From NCBI GenBank assembly GCA_016873715.1, contig VGWF01000003.1, forward strand, positions 1 to 64,000: a DNA stretch of 64,000 nt, written 5' to 3'. This stretch comes from Lentisphaerota bacterium. GTDB lineage: Bacteria > Verrucomicrobiota > Kiritimatiellia > PWTM01. The notes beneath the pieces were generated by a model, which was not told the origin of the DNA, made no database searches, and worked only from the letters and a program-made list of their open reading frames with translations. Below, piece by piece: positions 15,614 through 24,254 of this stretch (the first letter of the stretch is position 1; each line of letters begins with the position of its first letter). The translations under genes were made by a program, and so were the position numbers.

Positions 15614-16810
15614 ATGGGATTCGTCAGCTGGCTCTCGCAGGTCGGCTCGGTCACGAAGCTGAGCCTCGAGACGATCGTCGAGCGCAAGGGCGCCTCGGCC
15701 GCCGCCGTCTTCGGCATCGCGGGGGTCGTCGCCGTCTTCGTCGCGGTCCTGTCCGTCGCGGAGGGCTTCCGCCGCGTGATGACCGCCTCCGGCGACCCGT
15801 CGGCGGCCATCGTGATGCGCGCCGGATCGGACACCGAGATGATGAGCATCCTCTACGGCACGGGGGTCCGCGTCATCGACGACGCGCCCGGCATCGCGCG
15901 CTCCGCCTCCGGTCCCCTCGCTTGCCGCGAGCTGTTCGTCGTCATCAACCTGCCCCGGCGCTCCAGCGGCATGGATGCCAACGTCCCGCTGCGCGGTCTC
16001 GGCGCCAATGCCTTCGAGGTCCACGACCGGGTCCGCATCGTCGAGGGCCGGCGGTTCACGCCCGGCTGCAACGAGGTGATCGTCGGCGTGGGCGCCTCGC
16101 ACGAGTTCGCCGGCCTCGACCTCGGCGCCGAACTGAAGGTGGGGCGCAACCGGTGGAGGGTCGTCGGGATCTTCACCGCCGGCGGCGGGCTGCCGGAGTC
16201 CGAGATCTGGACCGACGCCGTCGTGCTGCAGGCGGCCTACCACCGCGGCAACAGCTTCCAGACCGTCCGCGTCAAGCTCGCATCGCCCGACTCGTTCGAC
16301 GCGTTCCGCGACGCCCTTCTCGCCGACCCGCGCCTGACCGTGAAGGCGATCCGCCTGCAGGACTACTACGCCGAGCAGTCGCGCACCGTCCAGAACCTGA
16401 TCACCGGCCTTGGCACCCTCGTCGCGGCGCTGATGGGCATCGGCGCCTCGTTCGGCGCGCTGAACACGATGTACTCCGCCGTCGCCACCCGCACGCGGGA
16501 GATCGCCACCCTACGCGCCCTCGGTTTCGGAAGCGCCCCGATCGTGATCTCCATCCTCGCCGAGTCGCTCGTGCTCGCGTCGCTCGGCGGGCTTGCCGGC
16601 GCCGCGGTGGCCTACGGGATCTTCGACGGCTTCCGCGCCGCCACCCTCAACTGGCAGAGCTTCAGCCAGGTCGCCTTCGCCTTCGACGTCACCCCCGCCC
16701 TCCTCGCACAGGGCGGCGGCTGCGCGATCCTCATCGGCGTCATCGGGGGCCTCTTCCCCGCCCTCCGCGCCGCCCGCATCCCGGTCGCCACCGCCCTGCG
16801 CGAGACCTGA
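15614..16810 (+). CDS. FtsX/MacB-type ABC permease, second copy
   Basis: A 398-residue protein from ATG 15614 (the track starts one codon earlier, at GTG 15611). Helix one (SAAAVFGIAGVVAVFVAVLSV), a periplasmic domain at about 45-265, then three helices with the FtsX signature TRTREIATLRALGFGS. It is diverged from the first permease. Its Shine-Dalgarno GGAAG belongs to the tandem heptamer array directly upstream, so slippage in the array could change initiation strength. It ends the efflux operon. Confidence 0.85.
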   Translation: MGFVSWLSQVGSVTKLSLETIVERKGASAAAVFGIAGVVAVFVAVLSVAEGFRRVMTASGDPSAAIVMRAGSDTEMMSILYGTGVRVIDDAPGIARSASGPLACRELFVVINLPRRSSGMDANVPLRGLGANAFEVHDRVRIVEGRRFTPGCNEVIVGVGASHEFAGLDLGAELKVGRNRWRVVGIFTAGGGLPESEIWTDAVVLQAAYHRGNSFQTVRVKLASPDSFDAFRDALLADPRLTVKAIRLQDYYAEQSRTVQNLITGLGTLVAALMGIGASFGALNTMYSAVATRTREIATLRALGFGSAPIVISILAESLVLASLGGLAGAAVAYGIFDGFRAATLNWQSFSQVAFAFDVTPALLAQGGGCAILIGVIGGLFPALRAARIPVATALRET

Positions 16811-16938
16811 CGGACCGGGCCGCCGCCGAAGCCCCGGATCGGACGCCGGATGGGGCTGCCGGATAAGGCTTGCCTTCGGCCCGCGAGGTGATGAGGATGT
16901 CGGGAAACGCGGACGGCCACCGTCCGAAAGGAGCCGGC

Positions 16939-17937
16939 ATGACAACCCGACGCTCGAGCGTAACCGCCCTGACCCTTGCCACCCTGCTTGCCGCACCGCA
17001 CGCGGCCCCGGCCATCGGCGCGTGGGACGGGCCGGAGACCGGCTCGCTCCGGATCTGGAACGCGCAGGCCGGCCTGTCCCTCCGGGGCTCGGTCGGCTAT
17101 CTCAACGGCGAGGCGCGGGAACTCGTCTACTCGGACCTCGACGGCTACCGGCACCAGGTCAGCGAATTGATCTGGGACCTCCGCGACCTGGCCATGGTCG
17201 GGATCTCCGGTTCCGCGCACTTCGCCAAGCGGTTCCACGTCCGGGCCGCGTTCTGGACGCCCGCGAACGAGGGCGGCGGCCAGATGGAGGACTACGACTG
17301 GCTGGTCTACGAGCCCGGCGCGCCGTGGACGGACTACTCGCTGAGCGACGTCGACGTCACCAGCGCGTCGATCGTGGACCTGGCCTTCGCCGTGGACATC
17401 GTCTCCTACAAGGGCTTCACCCTTCGCGGGATGGCCGGCTACAAACAGGACTACTGGGCGTGGCGCGACTATGGCCTCCTCCACGTCTACTCCTCCAACC
17501 CCTACAGCCCGGGCGGCTTCCGCGACGACGTGGCGAACGAGGACGGAGCCACCGGCATCGAGTACGAGCAGGTCTTCCGCGTCCCCTACTTCGGCGGCGA
17601 GCTGGAGTTCGCCCGCGGGGCCTGGGAGGCGAACACCTACCTCAAGTTCAGCCCGATCGTCACGGCCAACGACGAGGACCTGCATATCCACCGCAACCTG
17701 CTGTTCGAGGAGTCGTTCGACGGCGGGACCTTCGTCGCCGCGGGCGTGCAGGTCCTGCGCACCTTCGAGTCCGGTCTCTACGTTGCCGGCGCGTTCGACT
17801 TCCAGACCATCCCCGAGTTCGACGGCGACATGACGATCACCGACTACGACACCGGGGAAGTCTCGTCGGAATCCGACAACGCCGGGATCAGCCACTTCGC
17901 GTACATGCTGTCCCTGTCCCTTGGCTACGCCTTCTGA
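16939..17937 (+). CDS. Omptin-family outer-membrane aspartyl protease
   Basis: A 332-residue protein with a signal peptide (VTALTLATLLAAPHAAPA). The body aligns by eye with OmpT/Pla: 'YRHQVSELIWDLRDLAMVGI' (OmpT KVSQLDWKFNNAAIIKG), 'GGGQMEDYDW' (OmpT GGNMVDQDW), 'WTDYSLSDVDV', 'MAGYKQDYWAW', and 'GATGIEYEQVFRVPYFG' (OmpT GYKQRFKMPYIG). The catalytic Asp pair is D118/D120 and the Asp-His pair D247/H249 in NDEDLHIH, two residues longer than OmpT NDEHYD. The C-terminus ends in phenylalanine (LGYAF), as BamA substrates do. Omptins cleave near basic residues and need LPS. AAAGGAG seven bases upstream fixes ATG 16939. Omptins are best known in enterobacteria, so its presence here is notable. Confidence 0.8.
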   Translation: MTTRRSSVTALTLATLLAAPHAAPAIGAWDGPETGSLRIWNAQAGLSLRGSVGYLNGEARELVYSDLDGYRHQVSELIWDLRDLAMVGISGSAHFAKRFHVRAAFWTPANEGGGQMEDYDWLVYEPGAPWTDYSLSDVDVTSASIVDLAFAVDIVSYKGFTLRGMAGYKQDYWAWRDYGLLHVYSSNPYSPGGFRDDVANEDGATGIEYEQVFRVPYFGGELEFARGAWEANTYLKFSPIVTANDEDLHIHRNLLFEESFDGGTFVAAGVQVLRTFESGLYVAGAFDFQTIPEFDGDMTITDYDTGEVSSESDNAGISHFAYMLSLSLGYAF

Positions 17938-17988
17938 TCCGGCGGTGAGGCCAGGCCCGGCCGACGGCTCGCGTGGAGTGAGGTCCGC

Positions 17989-20415
17989 ATGAGCGGGATG
18001 GTCCCAGCCGGCGGTTCCGTCCGGCCGGTCCTGATCCTCGTCGCCGCCGTCTGCGCCTTCCTCGCGTCATGGCCGCACCGGCCCGGCGTGCCGACCTGCC
18101 TGCGCGTCCGGGTCGCGATTCCCGGACCGCCGAACGCCGAGGCAACCCTGGAGGTCGTCCACGCCGGGGTATCGACCCACCTGGCGCTTCTCGACGACGG
18201 CACCGGCGCCGACGTCGCGGCGGGCGACGGGATCCGTTCGGCGGAGTGGGCCCCGCCGGGACCCGCCGTGCTCGTCCCCGTGGGCCTGTGGCTGCGCCCC
18301 GCCGACGGCTCTCCCGCGGTGAGGGTGCACTCCGCGATCCATCCCCTGCTGCGGGGGCCGAACGACATCGCATGGGAGGTCATCGACGGCCCGTCGCCGG
18401 AGGTCCGCGAGCGGGCGCATCCCGGCCCGCGTCGTGCCGCCGCCGCCGCCGAGGGCCGCCGGACCGCGCTCAACATGGGCTTCGTTCTCGTCGCGCTGGG
18501 GGTCGTGCTGCGCTGCGTCCGCCGCCCCGTCGGGGATGGCGGGTCCCCCGGGGCCGATGAGGCCGTGGCGCGACGCATCCCGGTCCGGGTCTCCGATGCG
18601 TTGTTCTGGTTCGCCATCGCGGTCTTGTGGACATGGCCCGCGGCGCTGGGAGGACCCGCCCTCTTGATCGGCCGGCAGTTCGACACGCCGTCGACGATCT
18701 GGGTCATGCACGCCGCCCACCGCCTGCTGCGCTCGTTGATCGATCCGTACGCCGAGTGGCCGCTGCAGGCCGACCACCACGGCCTCGACAGTTTCCTGAT
18801 GCTGCCCATCGCGGCGCTGCTCCATGCGCTGCACGTGGCGCGGGTCCACGCGGGGCTGCAGATCCTCGGCGTGGCGCTGTCCGGCTGGGCGGCGCAGGGA
18901 TTCGCCCGCGCCACGGGCGTGCGGCGCCCGTGGGAAACGTTCGCGGGGCTGACCTACGCGTGCTCCGGCGCCATGGCCTCCGCGCTGCTGGAAGGGCAGG
19001 TCTACCACGCGCTGAATCCCTGGCTCCCGCTTTTCGGGTGGGCCTTCTGGCGCACGACCTCCGCCGACGCCCGGCCGCGGGACGCCCTCGCCGCGGCGGT
19101 CGCCTTTGCGCTCTGCCTGGCCACGTCCGGCTACGTCGGCGTGTCCGCGATGATCGTGGGGGCGGGCCTCGTCGCCGGCGCCGCGCGGGGCGGCGTCCGG
19201 GTGCCCCGCCGTCCGGCCGTGCTGGCCGTGGCCGCCTGCGGCGCCCTCGCCCTCGCCTACGCGCTCACGGCCTTCGCGGACGCCCCGCTGCGACGGGACC
19301 TGAGCCTGTCGTCGATGCGGCTGGCCAGCGCCCATCTCGTCAGCCTGGCCGGGCCGACGCCCGAGACCGACCGCGCGGGCCAGTCGATGGCCGCCGCGAT
19401 CTCCCCGGTGGTCCTGGCGTGGCTGGTCGCCGCCTTCGCGCTCGGGCGCGCGGGACCGCGGGCACGAACGCTCCTCTGGACCGGTGCGGCAGGGCTCCTG
19501 ATCGCCCTGGGGCCGGCGTGGGCCCTCGACGCGCGGGGCGCATCGGTCCCGTCGCCGCTGCGGCTGCTCGTCGGAACGCCCTTCGATGTCATTCTCCGCT
19601 TCCCTCTCCGGTCGATGGGCGTGTGGAACCTCTGTGCGGGCATCGTCGCCTTCGGCGCGGCCCAGCGGCTGGCCGGCCGCGGACGCGGCACGGCGGCCGT
19701 CGTCGGCGCCCTGGCGGTGGCGCATGCCTTCCTGATCGTCGGACTTCCCTTCCGCCAGGCCGCGCAGCCGTTTCACGTTCCGTCCGCCTACCGCGAGGCC
19801 GGCGGGCCGGTGCTGGACCTCCACCCCGACCCGCAGGGGCTGCGCGACGAGATGTGGCTGATGGCCCGCGTATGCGCATGCCAGGTCGGCCACGGCCAGC
19901 CGATCGCCGACAACGCGGCCTCCACCGAGCCCGGAGGGCTCCCGCGCATGCGCCTCGGCCGATGGCTGCGGGACGAACTGGCGGCGGGGCGGGCCGACGC
20001 CGCGGCGCGGGCGCTCGGCGCCATGGGCTTCGCGGCGGTCGCCTTCCACGGGGACTTCTTCCCCCCGGAGGAGCGGTCGGTGATCGAGAACGCCCTTGGC
20101 CGCTTCGGCACGCGCCGCACCGTGAGCGCGGACGCCGGCGAGCGCCTTGTGCTGCAGGCGGTGCCGCCGCCGCCGGAGGCGCCCGGCGCGGCGGCCCGTC
20201 GGGCGGCGTACGACGCGGCGGTCGGCGGCCGGCCCGGCGCCGGCGTCGATCGCGACTCGGTCACCGCGCGCGACCTCGACATGGCCGGCGGCATCCGCGG
20301 CCCCGTCGCGCTCGCCGGATGGCTGGCCTTCGGTGTCATCGCGGTCGCATGGGTGCGGATCACGCGGCGCGCCGCGGCGGGCGCCGGAACGGGTGCAACG
20401 GACGCAACTCCTTGA
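17989..20415 (+). CDS. Large polytopic membrane protein, GT-C glycosyltransferase-like
   Basis: An 808-residue protein. After an N-terminal helix (VLILVAAVCAFLASW) comes a periplasmic beta-domain with the motif LDDGTGADVAAGDGI, also seen in the CotH protein and typical of choice-of-anchor-X domains. Then about ten transmembrane helices (roughly 160-600) include a first loop with 'RQFDTPSTIWVMHA' and 'EWPLQADHHGLDSF'. The C-terminal 200 residues are soluble. Topology and loop layout resemble GT-C enzymes that use polyprenyl-phosphate sugars, but I see no family-defining DD/DE motif with certainty. It lies 69 bases upstream of the flavoprotein operon and may share its role. Start ATG 17989 with GGAG/GAGG upstream. 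Confidence 0.6.
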   Translation: MSGMVPAGGSVRPVLILVAAVCAFLASWPHRPGVPTCLRVRVAIPGPPNAEATLEVVHAGVSTHLALLDDGTGADVAAGDGIRSAEWAPPGPAVLVPVGLWLRPADGSPAVRVHSAIHPLLRGPNDIAWEVIDGPSPEVRERAHPGPRRAAAAAEGRRTALNMGFVLVALGVVLRCVRRPVGDGGSPGADEAVARRIPVRVSDALFWFAIAVLWTWPAALGGPALLIGRQFDTPSTIWVMHAAHRLLRSLIDPYAEWPLQADHHGLDSFLMLPIAALLHALHVARVHAGLQILGVALSGWAAQGFARATGVRRPWETFAGLTYACSGAMASALLEGQVYHALNPWLPLFGWAFWRTTSADARPRDALAAAVAFALCLATSGYVGVSAMIVGAGLVAGAARGGVRVPRRPAVLAVAACGALALAYALTAFADAPLRRDLSLSSMRLASAHLVSLAGPTPETDRAGQSMAAAISPVVLAWLVAAFALGRAGPRARTLLWTGAAGLLIALGPAWALDARGASVPSPLRLLVGTPFDVILRFPLRSMGVWNLCAGIVAFGAAQRLAGRGRGTAAVVGALAVAHAFLIVGLPFRQAAQPFHVPSAYREAGGPVLDLHPDPQGLRDEMWLMARVCACQVGHGQPIADNAASTEPGGLPRMRLGRWLRDELAAGRADAAARALGAMGFAAVAFHGDFFPPEERSVIENALGRFGTRRTVSADAGERLVLQAVPPPPEAPGAAARRAAYDAAVGGRPGAGVDRDSVTARDLDMAGGIRGPVALAGWLAFGVIAVAWVRITRRAAAGAGTGATDATP

Positions 20416-20440
20416 AGCCAAGGACCGGAAGCGGTATCCT
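20412..20440 (+). promoter_or_regulatory. Putative sigma-70 promoter of the flavoprotein/radical SAM/U32 operon
   Basis: TTGAAG, a 17-base spacer, TATCCT. The -35 overlaps the stop codon of the upstream gene. The predicted leader to ATG 20485 is about 38 bases. It would let the downstream four genes be expressed without the membrane protein. Confidence 0.45.
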
Positions 20441-20484
20441 TCGGCCCGGCTGCACAGCGGCCGGCGAACGAGCGAGGGCATCCG

Positions 20485-21798
20485 ATGGCGGTGGTGGTCA
20501 TAGGGGCCGGGGTCACCGGCCTGACGGTCGCTCTGCACTGCCTTCGCAACGGGCATCGCGTCGTGGTCCTGGAGAAGGCCGCGGAGGTCGGCGGACTCTG
20601 CCGGAGCTACCGGTACGACGGCTTCACGTTCGACATCGGCCCGCACCGCCTCTTCTCCGGCGACCCGGAGATCGACGGCTACTTCGCCTCCATCCTCGGG
20701 CCGGACCACGTCGCCGTGCCGAGGGTCAGCATGGTCAAGCTCAACGGCCGCTACCACGAGTGGCCGCTGAACGTGAAGTCCGTGGCCGGCATGTCGCCCG
20801 GCCTCATGCTCCGCTGCATGGTTGACCTGCTCGGCGGCCGCGGCCGCGGCGACGACGTGCGCACGCTCCGGGACTACGTCATCTCGCGGTACGGGGAGAC
20901 GATCTACCGGACCTTCTGGGAGGGCTACACGGAGAAGTTCCTCGGGCTCCCCTGCGAACGCGTCGACGCCGAGTGGGGCAGCCTGAGCGTCGCCCGGTCG
21001 GTCGTCGACCGCGCCCGCCGCCCTCGCGGTCTGCCGGATCTCGTCCGCAGCGTCCTGCACAATTCCTCCAACGACCTCCGCTTCCGGTACCCGGCGGAGG
21101 GCATGGGCGGCTTCGCCGACCGCATGGCCGCGATGATCCGCGAGGCGGGCGGCGAGATCCGGCTCGGCGCCCCCGTGACCGCGCTGGACCTCGCCGGAGA
21201 TCGGATCCGCTCCGTCACGGCGGGCGGCGCGCGGATCGAAGCCGACCAGTTCGTCTGGACCGGCCCGCTGCCGGAGCTCTGCCGCCTCGCCGGCAGGCCC
21301 GAGCCGGATCTCCGATTCCTCGATCTGCTGCTGCTGAACGTCGAAATCGATGCCGAGCCGGCGGACCGCTGGCAGTGGATCTACTTCCCCGACAAGCGGT
21401 ACGTGTTCTCCCGCGTCAGCCGCCCCTGCGCCTTCCATCGCGGCATGGCGCCGGCCGGGACGACCGGGCTGTGCGTCGAGATCACCCTGCCGGCGGGCAC
21501 GCCCGGCGCGGCCGAAACGGAGGAACTCGAGCGGACGGCCGTCGCCCAACTCGTCGAGGCGCGTCTGCTTCCCTCCCCGGCCCACGCACGGCGCATCCAC
21601 CGCGAGATCGTCGCGGATGCGTACCCGATCTACCGGCTCGGATTCCGCCGCGACGTGGACGCGGCGATCGAGGGGCTGCGCCCGGTCCGCAACCTGCACC
21701 CCGTCGGACGCGGCGCGCGGTTCGAGCACGACAACATCGACGAGGCCGTCGCGTCCGCGCGCGCGGTGGCCGCGCGCCTCGGCGCCGCGGGAGCCTGA
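20485..21798 (+). CDS. FAD-dependent oxidoreductase (HemY/UDP-galactopyranose-mutase-like)
   Basis: A 437-residue Rossmann flavoprotein. The N-terminus has the dinucleotide motif VIGAGVTGLTVAL with the ribose-binding Glu in VVVLEKAAEVGGLC, followed by 'DIGPHRLFSGDPEID'. This group (COG1232-like: protoporphyrinogen oxidase, UDP-galactopyranose mutase and many uncharacterised members) is frequent in surface-polysaccharide and isoprenoid loci. The C-terminal motif 'NLHPVGRGARFEHDNIDEAV' closes the FAD site. The next gene starts three bases after its stop. Substrate unknown; a sugar, quinone or isoprenoid chain is plausible from context. Confidence 0.75.
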   Translation: MAVVVIGAGVTGLTVALHCLRNGHRVVVLEKAAEVGGLCRSYRYDGFTFDIGPHRLFSGDPEIDGYFASILGPDHVAVPRVSMVKLNGRYHEWPLNVKSVAGMSPGLMLRCMVDLLGGRGRGDDVRTLRDYVISRYGETIYRTFWEGYTEKFLGLPCERVDAEWGSLSVARSVVDRARRPRGLPDLVRSVLHNSSNDLRFRYPAEGMGGFADRMAAMIREAGGEIRLGAPVTALDLAGDRIRSVTAGGARIEADQFVWTGPLPELCRLAGRPEPDLRFLDLLLLNVEIDAEPADRWQWIYFPDKRYVFSRVSRPCAFHRGMAPAGTTGLCVEITLPAGTPGAAETEELERTAVAQLVEARLLPSPAHARRIHREIVADAYPIYRLGFRRDVDAAIEGLRPVRNLHPVGRGARFEHDNIDEAVASARAVAARLGAAGA

Positions 21799-21801
21799 TC
21801 C

Positions 21802-23154
21802 GTGGACGCCGCACCCGCCACCGCCGGCCCGGGCGCGATCCGCGCGACGCACGCCCTCTGCCCGACCTGCCTGCGCAGCGTCCCCGCGGAGGTCCGCGAG
21901 GAGGACGGCGAGGTCCGCCTCGTGAAGCAGTGCCCCGTGCACGGCGTCTCGCGCGTGTTCCTCTCGTCCCATCCGGACTACTACCGCGACCTGAACCGGT
22001 TCTACTTCTCGGTGATGAGCCGCAGCCACCCGCAGCGCGACTACATCCTCCGCCTGACCGAGCGCTGCAACCTCGAGTGCCCGATCTGCCTCGCCGGCGC
22101 GAACCAGGACGTTCTGGCCGACTTCTCGCTCGAGGACGTGCGCCGGCTCACCCGCCGGCACCGGCGGACCAAGTTCGACCTGATGGGCTGCGAGCCGACG
22201 CTGATGGACACGCTTCCGGACATCATCCGCGAGATCGCCGCGTCCGGGAACATCTCAGCCCTCCACACCAACGGCCTCGCCCTCGAGGACCCGGCCTACG
22301 TCGCGCGCCTCAAGGCGGCGGGACTCGACGAGGTCCACCTGCAGTTTGACGGGTTCGACGACGACGCCTATCGCACGATCCGGGGACGGCCCCTGCTCGA
22401 GGGGAAGCGGAAGACGCTGGCGAACCTCGCGGCGCAGCGGATCCCGGTCGACCTCGTCATGACGATCCTGGCCGGCGTCAACGACAAGGAGATCCTCCCG
22501 GTCCTCGAGTTCGGCCTGCGGCAGCCGAACGTGAAGGAGGTCTTCTTCCTCGGCTGCCGGATGCTCGGCCGCGCCGCCGGCGGATTCGAATCGCAGCAGC
22601 TGCTGCCGGACCAGGTGATCGACCTTCTCGAGGGCGCCACCGGCGGCCGGATCCGGCGCGAGGACGTCCGCCGCTTCCAGAAGCTCTACTTCGCGATGCT
22701 CTCCGTCTTCGGCGTCCGGAAATGCCTCTACATCCAGCATTACCTGCTGATGCGCGGCCGCGACGGCGCCTACCGGACGATCGCGGAGACCCTCGACCTC
22801 GACCGCCTCGAACCCGCGCTGGAGCGCTACCGCGAACGGGTCGAGCGCGGCGGACGCCGCGGCGCGGCGGTCCGCCTGGCCCTCGAGTGCCTTCCGCTCC
22901 TGCTGGCGCCGCGCGCGCTCCCGCTGCTCGCCGAGTTCGCGGCGCTGACGCTGCTCATGGCGCTCGGGTTCAACCTCCGGCGCGTGCGCCGGCGGAGCGT
23001 GCTTCTGGGCTACATCACCGCCTGCGATCCGCTCATCTACGACGCGGACGTCGCCGACAACTGCGGCAAGGGGGAGATCTCGCGCGACCTCGGCGTCCAG
23101 GAGTCCGGCGCGCTGGCCAACGTGATGCGCGAGCACCGGTGGAGGGCGACGTGA
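21802..23154 (+). CDS. Radical SAM protein of the Tes/COG1964-like type
   Basis: A 450-residue enzyme. The N-terminal zinc-like motif 'CPTCLRSVPAEV ... KQCPVHG' (about 20-50) resembles the start of archaeal tetraether synthase (Tes) and its COG1964 relatives. The SAM cluster motif CNLECPIC (CxxxCxxC) is at about 89-96. The barrel continues with LHTNGLALED and VHLQFDGFDDD. A hydrophobic patch lies near 360-390, and the C-terminus has 'YITACDPLIYDADVADNCGKGE', suggesting membrane association or a lipid substrate plus an extra metal site. It lacks the middle 'GCPxxCGLC' cluster motif of Tes. Start GTG 21802; it overlaps the U32 gene as GTGA. Confidence 0.75.
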   Translation: MDAAPATAGPGAIRATHALCPTCLRSVPAEVREEDGEVRLVKQCPVHGVSRVFLSSHPDYYRDLNRFYFSVMSRSHPQRDYILRLTERCNLECPICLAGANQDVLADFSLEDVRRLTRRHRRTKFDLMGCEPTLMDTLPDIIREIAASGNISALHTNGLALEDPAYVARLKAAGLDEVHLQFDGFDDDAYRTIRGRPLLEGKRKTLANLAAQRIPVDLVMTILAGVNDKEILPVLEFGLRQPNVKEVFFLGCRMLGRAAGGFESQQLLPDQVIDLLEGATGGRIRREDVRRFQKLYFAMLSVFGVRKCLYIQHYLLMRGRDGAYRTIAETLDLDRLEPALERYRERVERGGRRGAAVRLALECLPLLLAPRALPLLAEFAALTLLMALGFNLRRVRRRSVLLGYITACDPLIYDADVADNCGKGEISRDLGVQESGALANVMREHRWRAT

Positions 23155-24254
23155 TCCGCATCCTCTCGCCGGTGCTCCACGCGCGCGAGGTCGGGCCCGT
23201 CGTTGCGGCCGGGGCCGCGGAGATCTACTGCGGGGTCCTGCCCGGCGCCTGGAAGAAGGCCTACTCCAACGTCGCCTCGCTCAACCGGCGCGAGTGGGCC
23301 TCGGCCAACATGGCCAGCCTCGAGGATCTCCGCGACGTCGTGGACGCGGCCCACGCGCTGCGGACGCCCGTCTTCCTGACGCTCAACGCGCTCTACACCG
23401 AGGCGCAGTACCCCGAGGTTCGGCGCGTCGTCGGGGCCGCCGCCGAGTGCGGGGTCGACGCGCTCATCATCGCCGACCTCGGGCTGCTGCTCGCGGCCCG
23501 CGACATGGGCTGGCGCGGCGCGCTCCACGTCAGCACGGGCGGAACGACGTTCAACGACGAGGCCATCGCGTTCTACCGCGAGCTCGGCGCGGACCGGGTC
23601 ATCCTCCCCCGCCACAACCGCGTCAACGAGATCGTCGCGATGGCGGCCCGCCACCGCGACATCGAGCTGGAGACGTTCGTCATGAACTCCGGCTGCATGA
23701 ACATCGACGGGTTCTGCACCCACCACCACGGCGTGAAGGAGCTGACGCGCCCCCTCGGGTGGAACATCCCGAAGATGCTCCACGCCGACCACCACGTGCT
23801 CCGCTGGCTCAAGCGCATGCCCGCCTGGCTCCGGTCCCGGGCCAGCCGCCTCGCGTCCCGCTCCGCCGACAGCTCCTGCCTGCTGGCCTACGACGTGAAG
23901 GTGACCTCGCCCACCGCGACGGACGCCGAACTCCGGCAGGTCCGCGAGTCGCTGCGGAACAGCTTCGGCGTCTTCACGGGCTTCGACACCTGCGGCGCCT
24001 GCTCGCTGTGGGACTTCGAGCACGCCGGAATCACGAGCGTGAAGATCGTCGGCCGCAACAATCCGCTCGACAAGAAGGTGCGCGACGTCCGCTTCCTGCG
24101 CGGGTGCCTCGACCTCCTCGCGGACCCCTCGCTGACGCGCGATCGCTTCTCGGACCTCGCGCGCGAGGCCTATGCGCGGATCTACGGATTCCCGTGCGAC
24201 CGGTGGTGCTACTTCCCCGCGGAAGACCTCGCCCTCGCGGAGGACCACCTGTGA
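23151..24254 (+). CDS. U32-family protein (putative Fe-S hydroxylase-type, not a protease)
   Basis: A 367-residue protein. U32 barrel signatures: AAGAAEIYCGVLP at the N-terminus, 'FLTLNALYTEAQY', 'GVDALIIADLGLL' and 'LHVSTGGTTFNDEAIAFY'. Four candidate cluster cysteines match the UbiU/UbiV/RlhA arrangement: SGCMNIDGFC (C181 and C188), SSCLLAYD (about 242) and TCGACSLWDF (about 280). Although labelled peptidases, characterised U32 proteins carry a 4Fe-4S cluster and support oxygen-independent hydroxylation of quinones or RNA. Start GTG 23151 overlaps the radical SAM stop; no in-frame ATG fits the conserved N-terminus. The next gene overlaps its stop by GTGA. Confidence 0.8.
   Translation: MIRILSPVLHAREVGPVVAAGAAEIYCGVLPGAWKKAYSNVASLNRREWASANMASLEDLRDVVDAAHALRTPVFLTLNALYTEAQYPEVRRVVGAAAECGVDALIIADLGLLLAARDMGWRGALHVSTGGTTFNDEAIAFYRELGADRVILPRHNRVNEIVAMAARHRDIELETFVMNSGCMNIDGFCTHHHGVKELTRPLGWNIPKMLHADHHVLRWLKRMPAWLRSRASRLASRSADSSCLLAYDVKVTSPTATDAELRQVRESLRNSFGVFTGFDTCGACSLWDFEHAGITSVKIVGRNNPLDKKVRDVRFLRGCLDLLADPSLTRDRFSDLAREAYARIYGFPCDRWCYFPAEDLALAEDHL

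Noticed and set aside
18067-22161. 1364-residue minus-strand ORF
   Set aside because: It runs opposite to three well-supported genes, has the Arg/Gly/Ala-rich composition of GC-driven shadow frames and shows no domain.
23151-24254. Peptidase activity implied by the U32 name
   Set aside because: Characterised U32 relatives with this cysteine pattern are Fe-S enzymes in hydroxylation, so I do not call it a protease.
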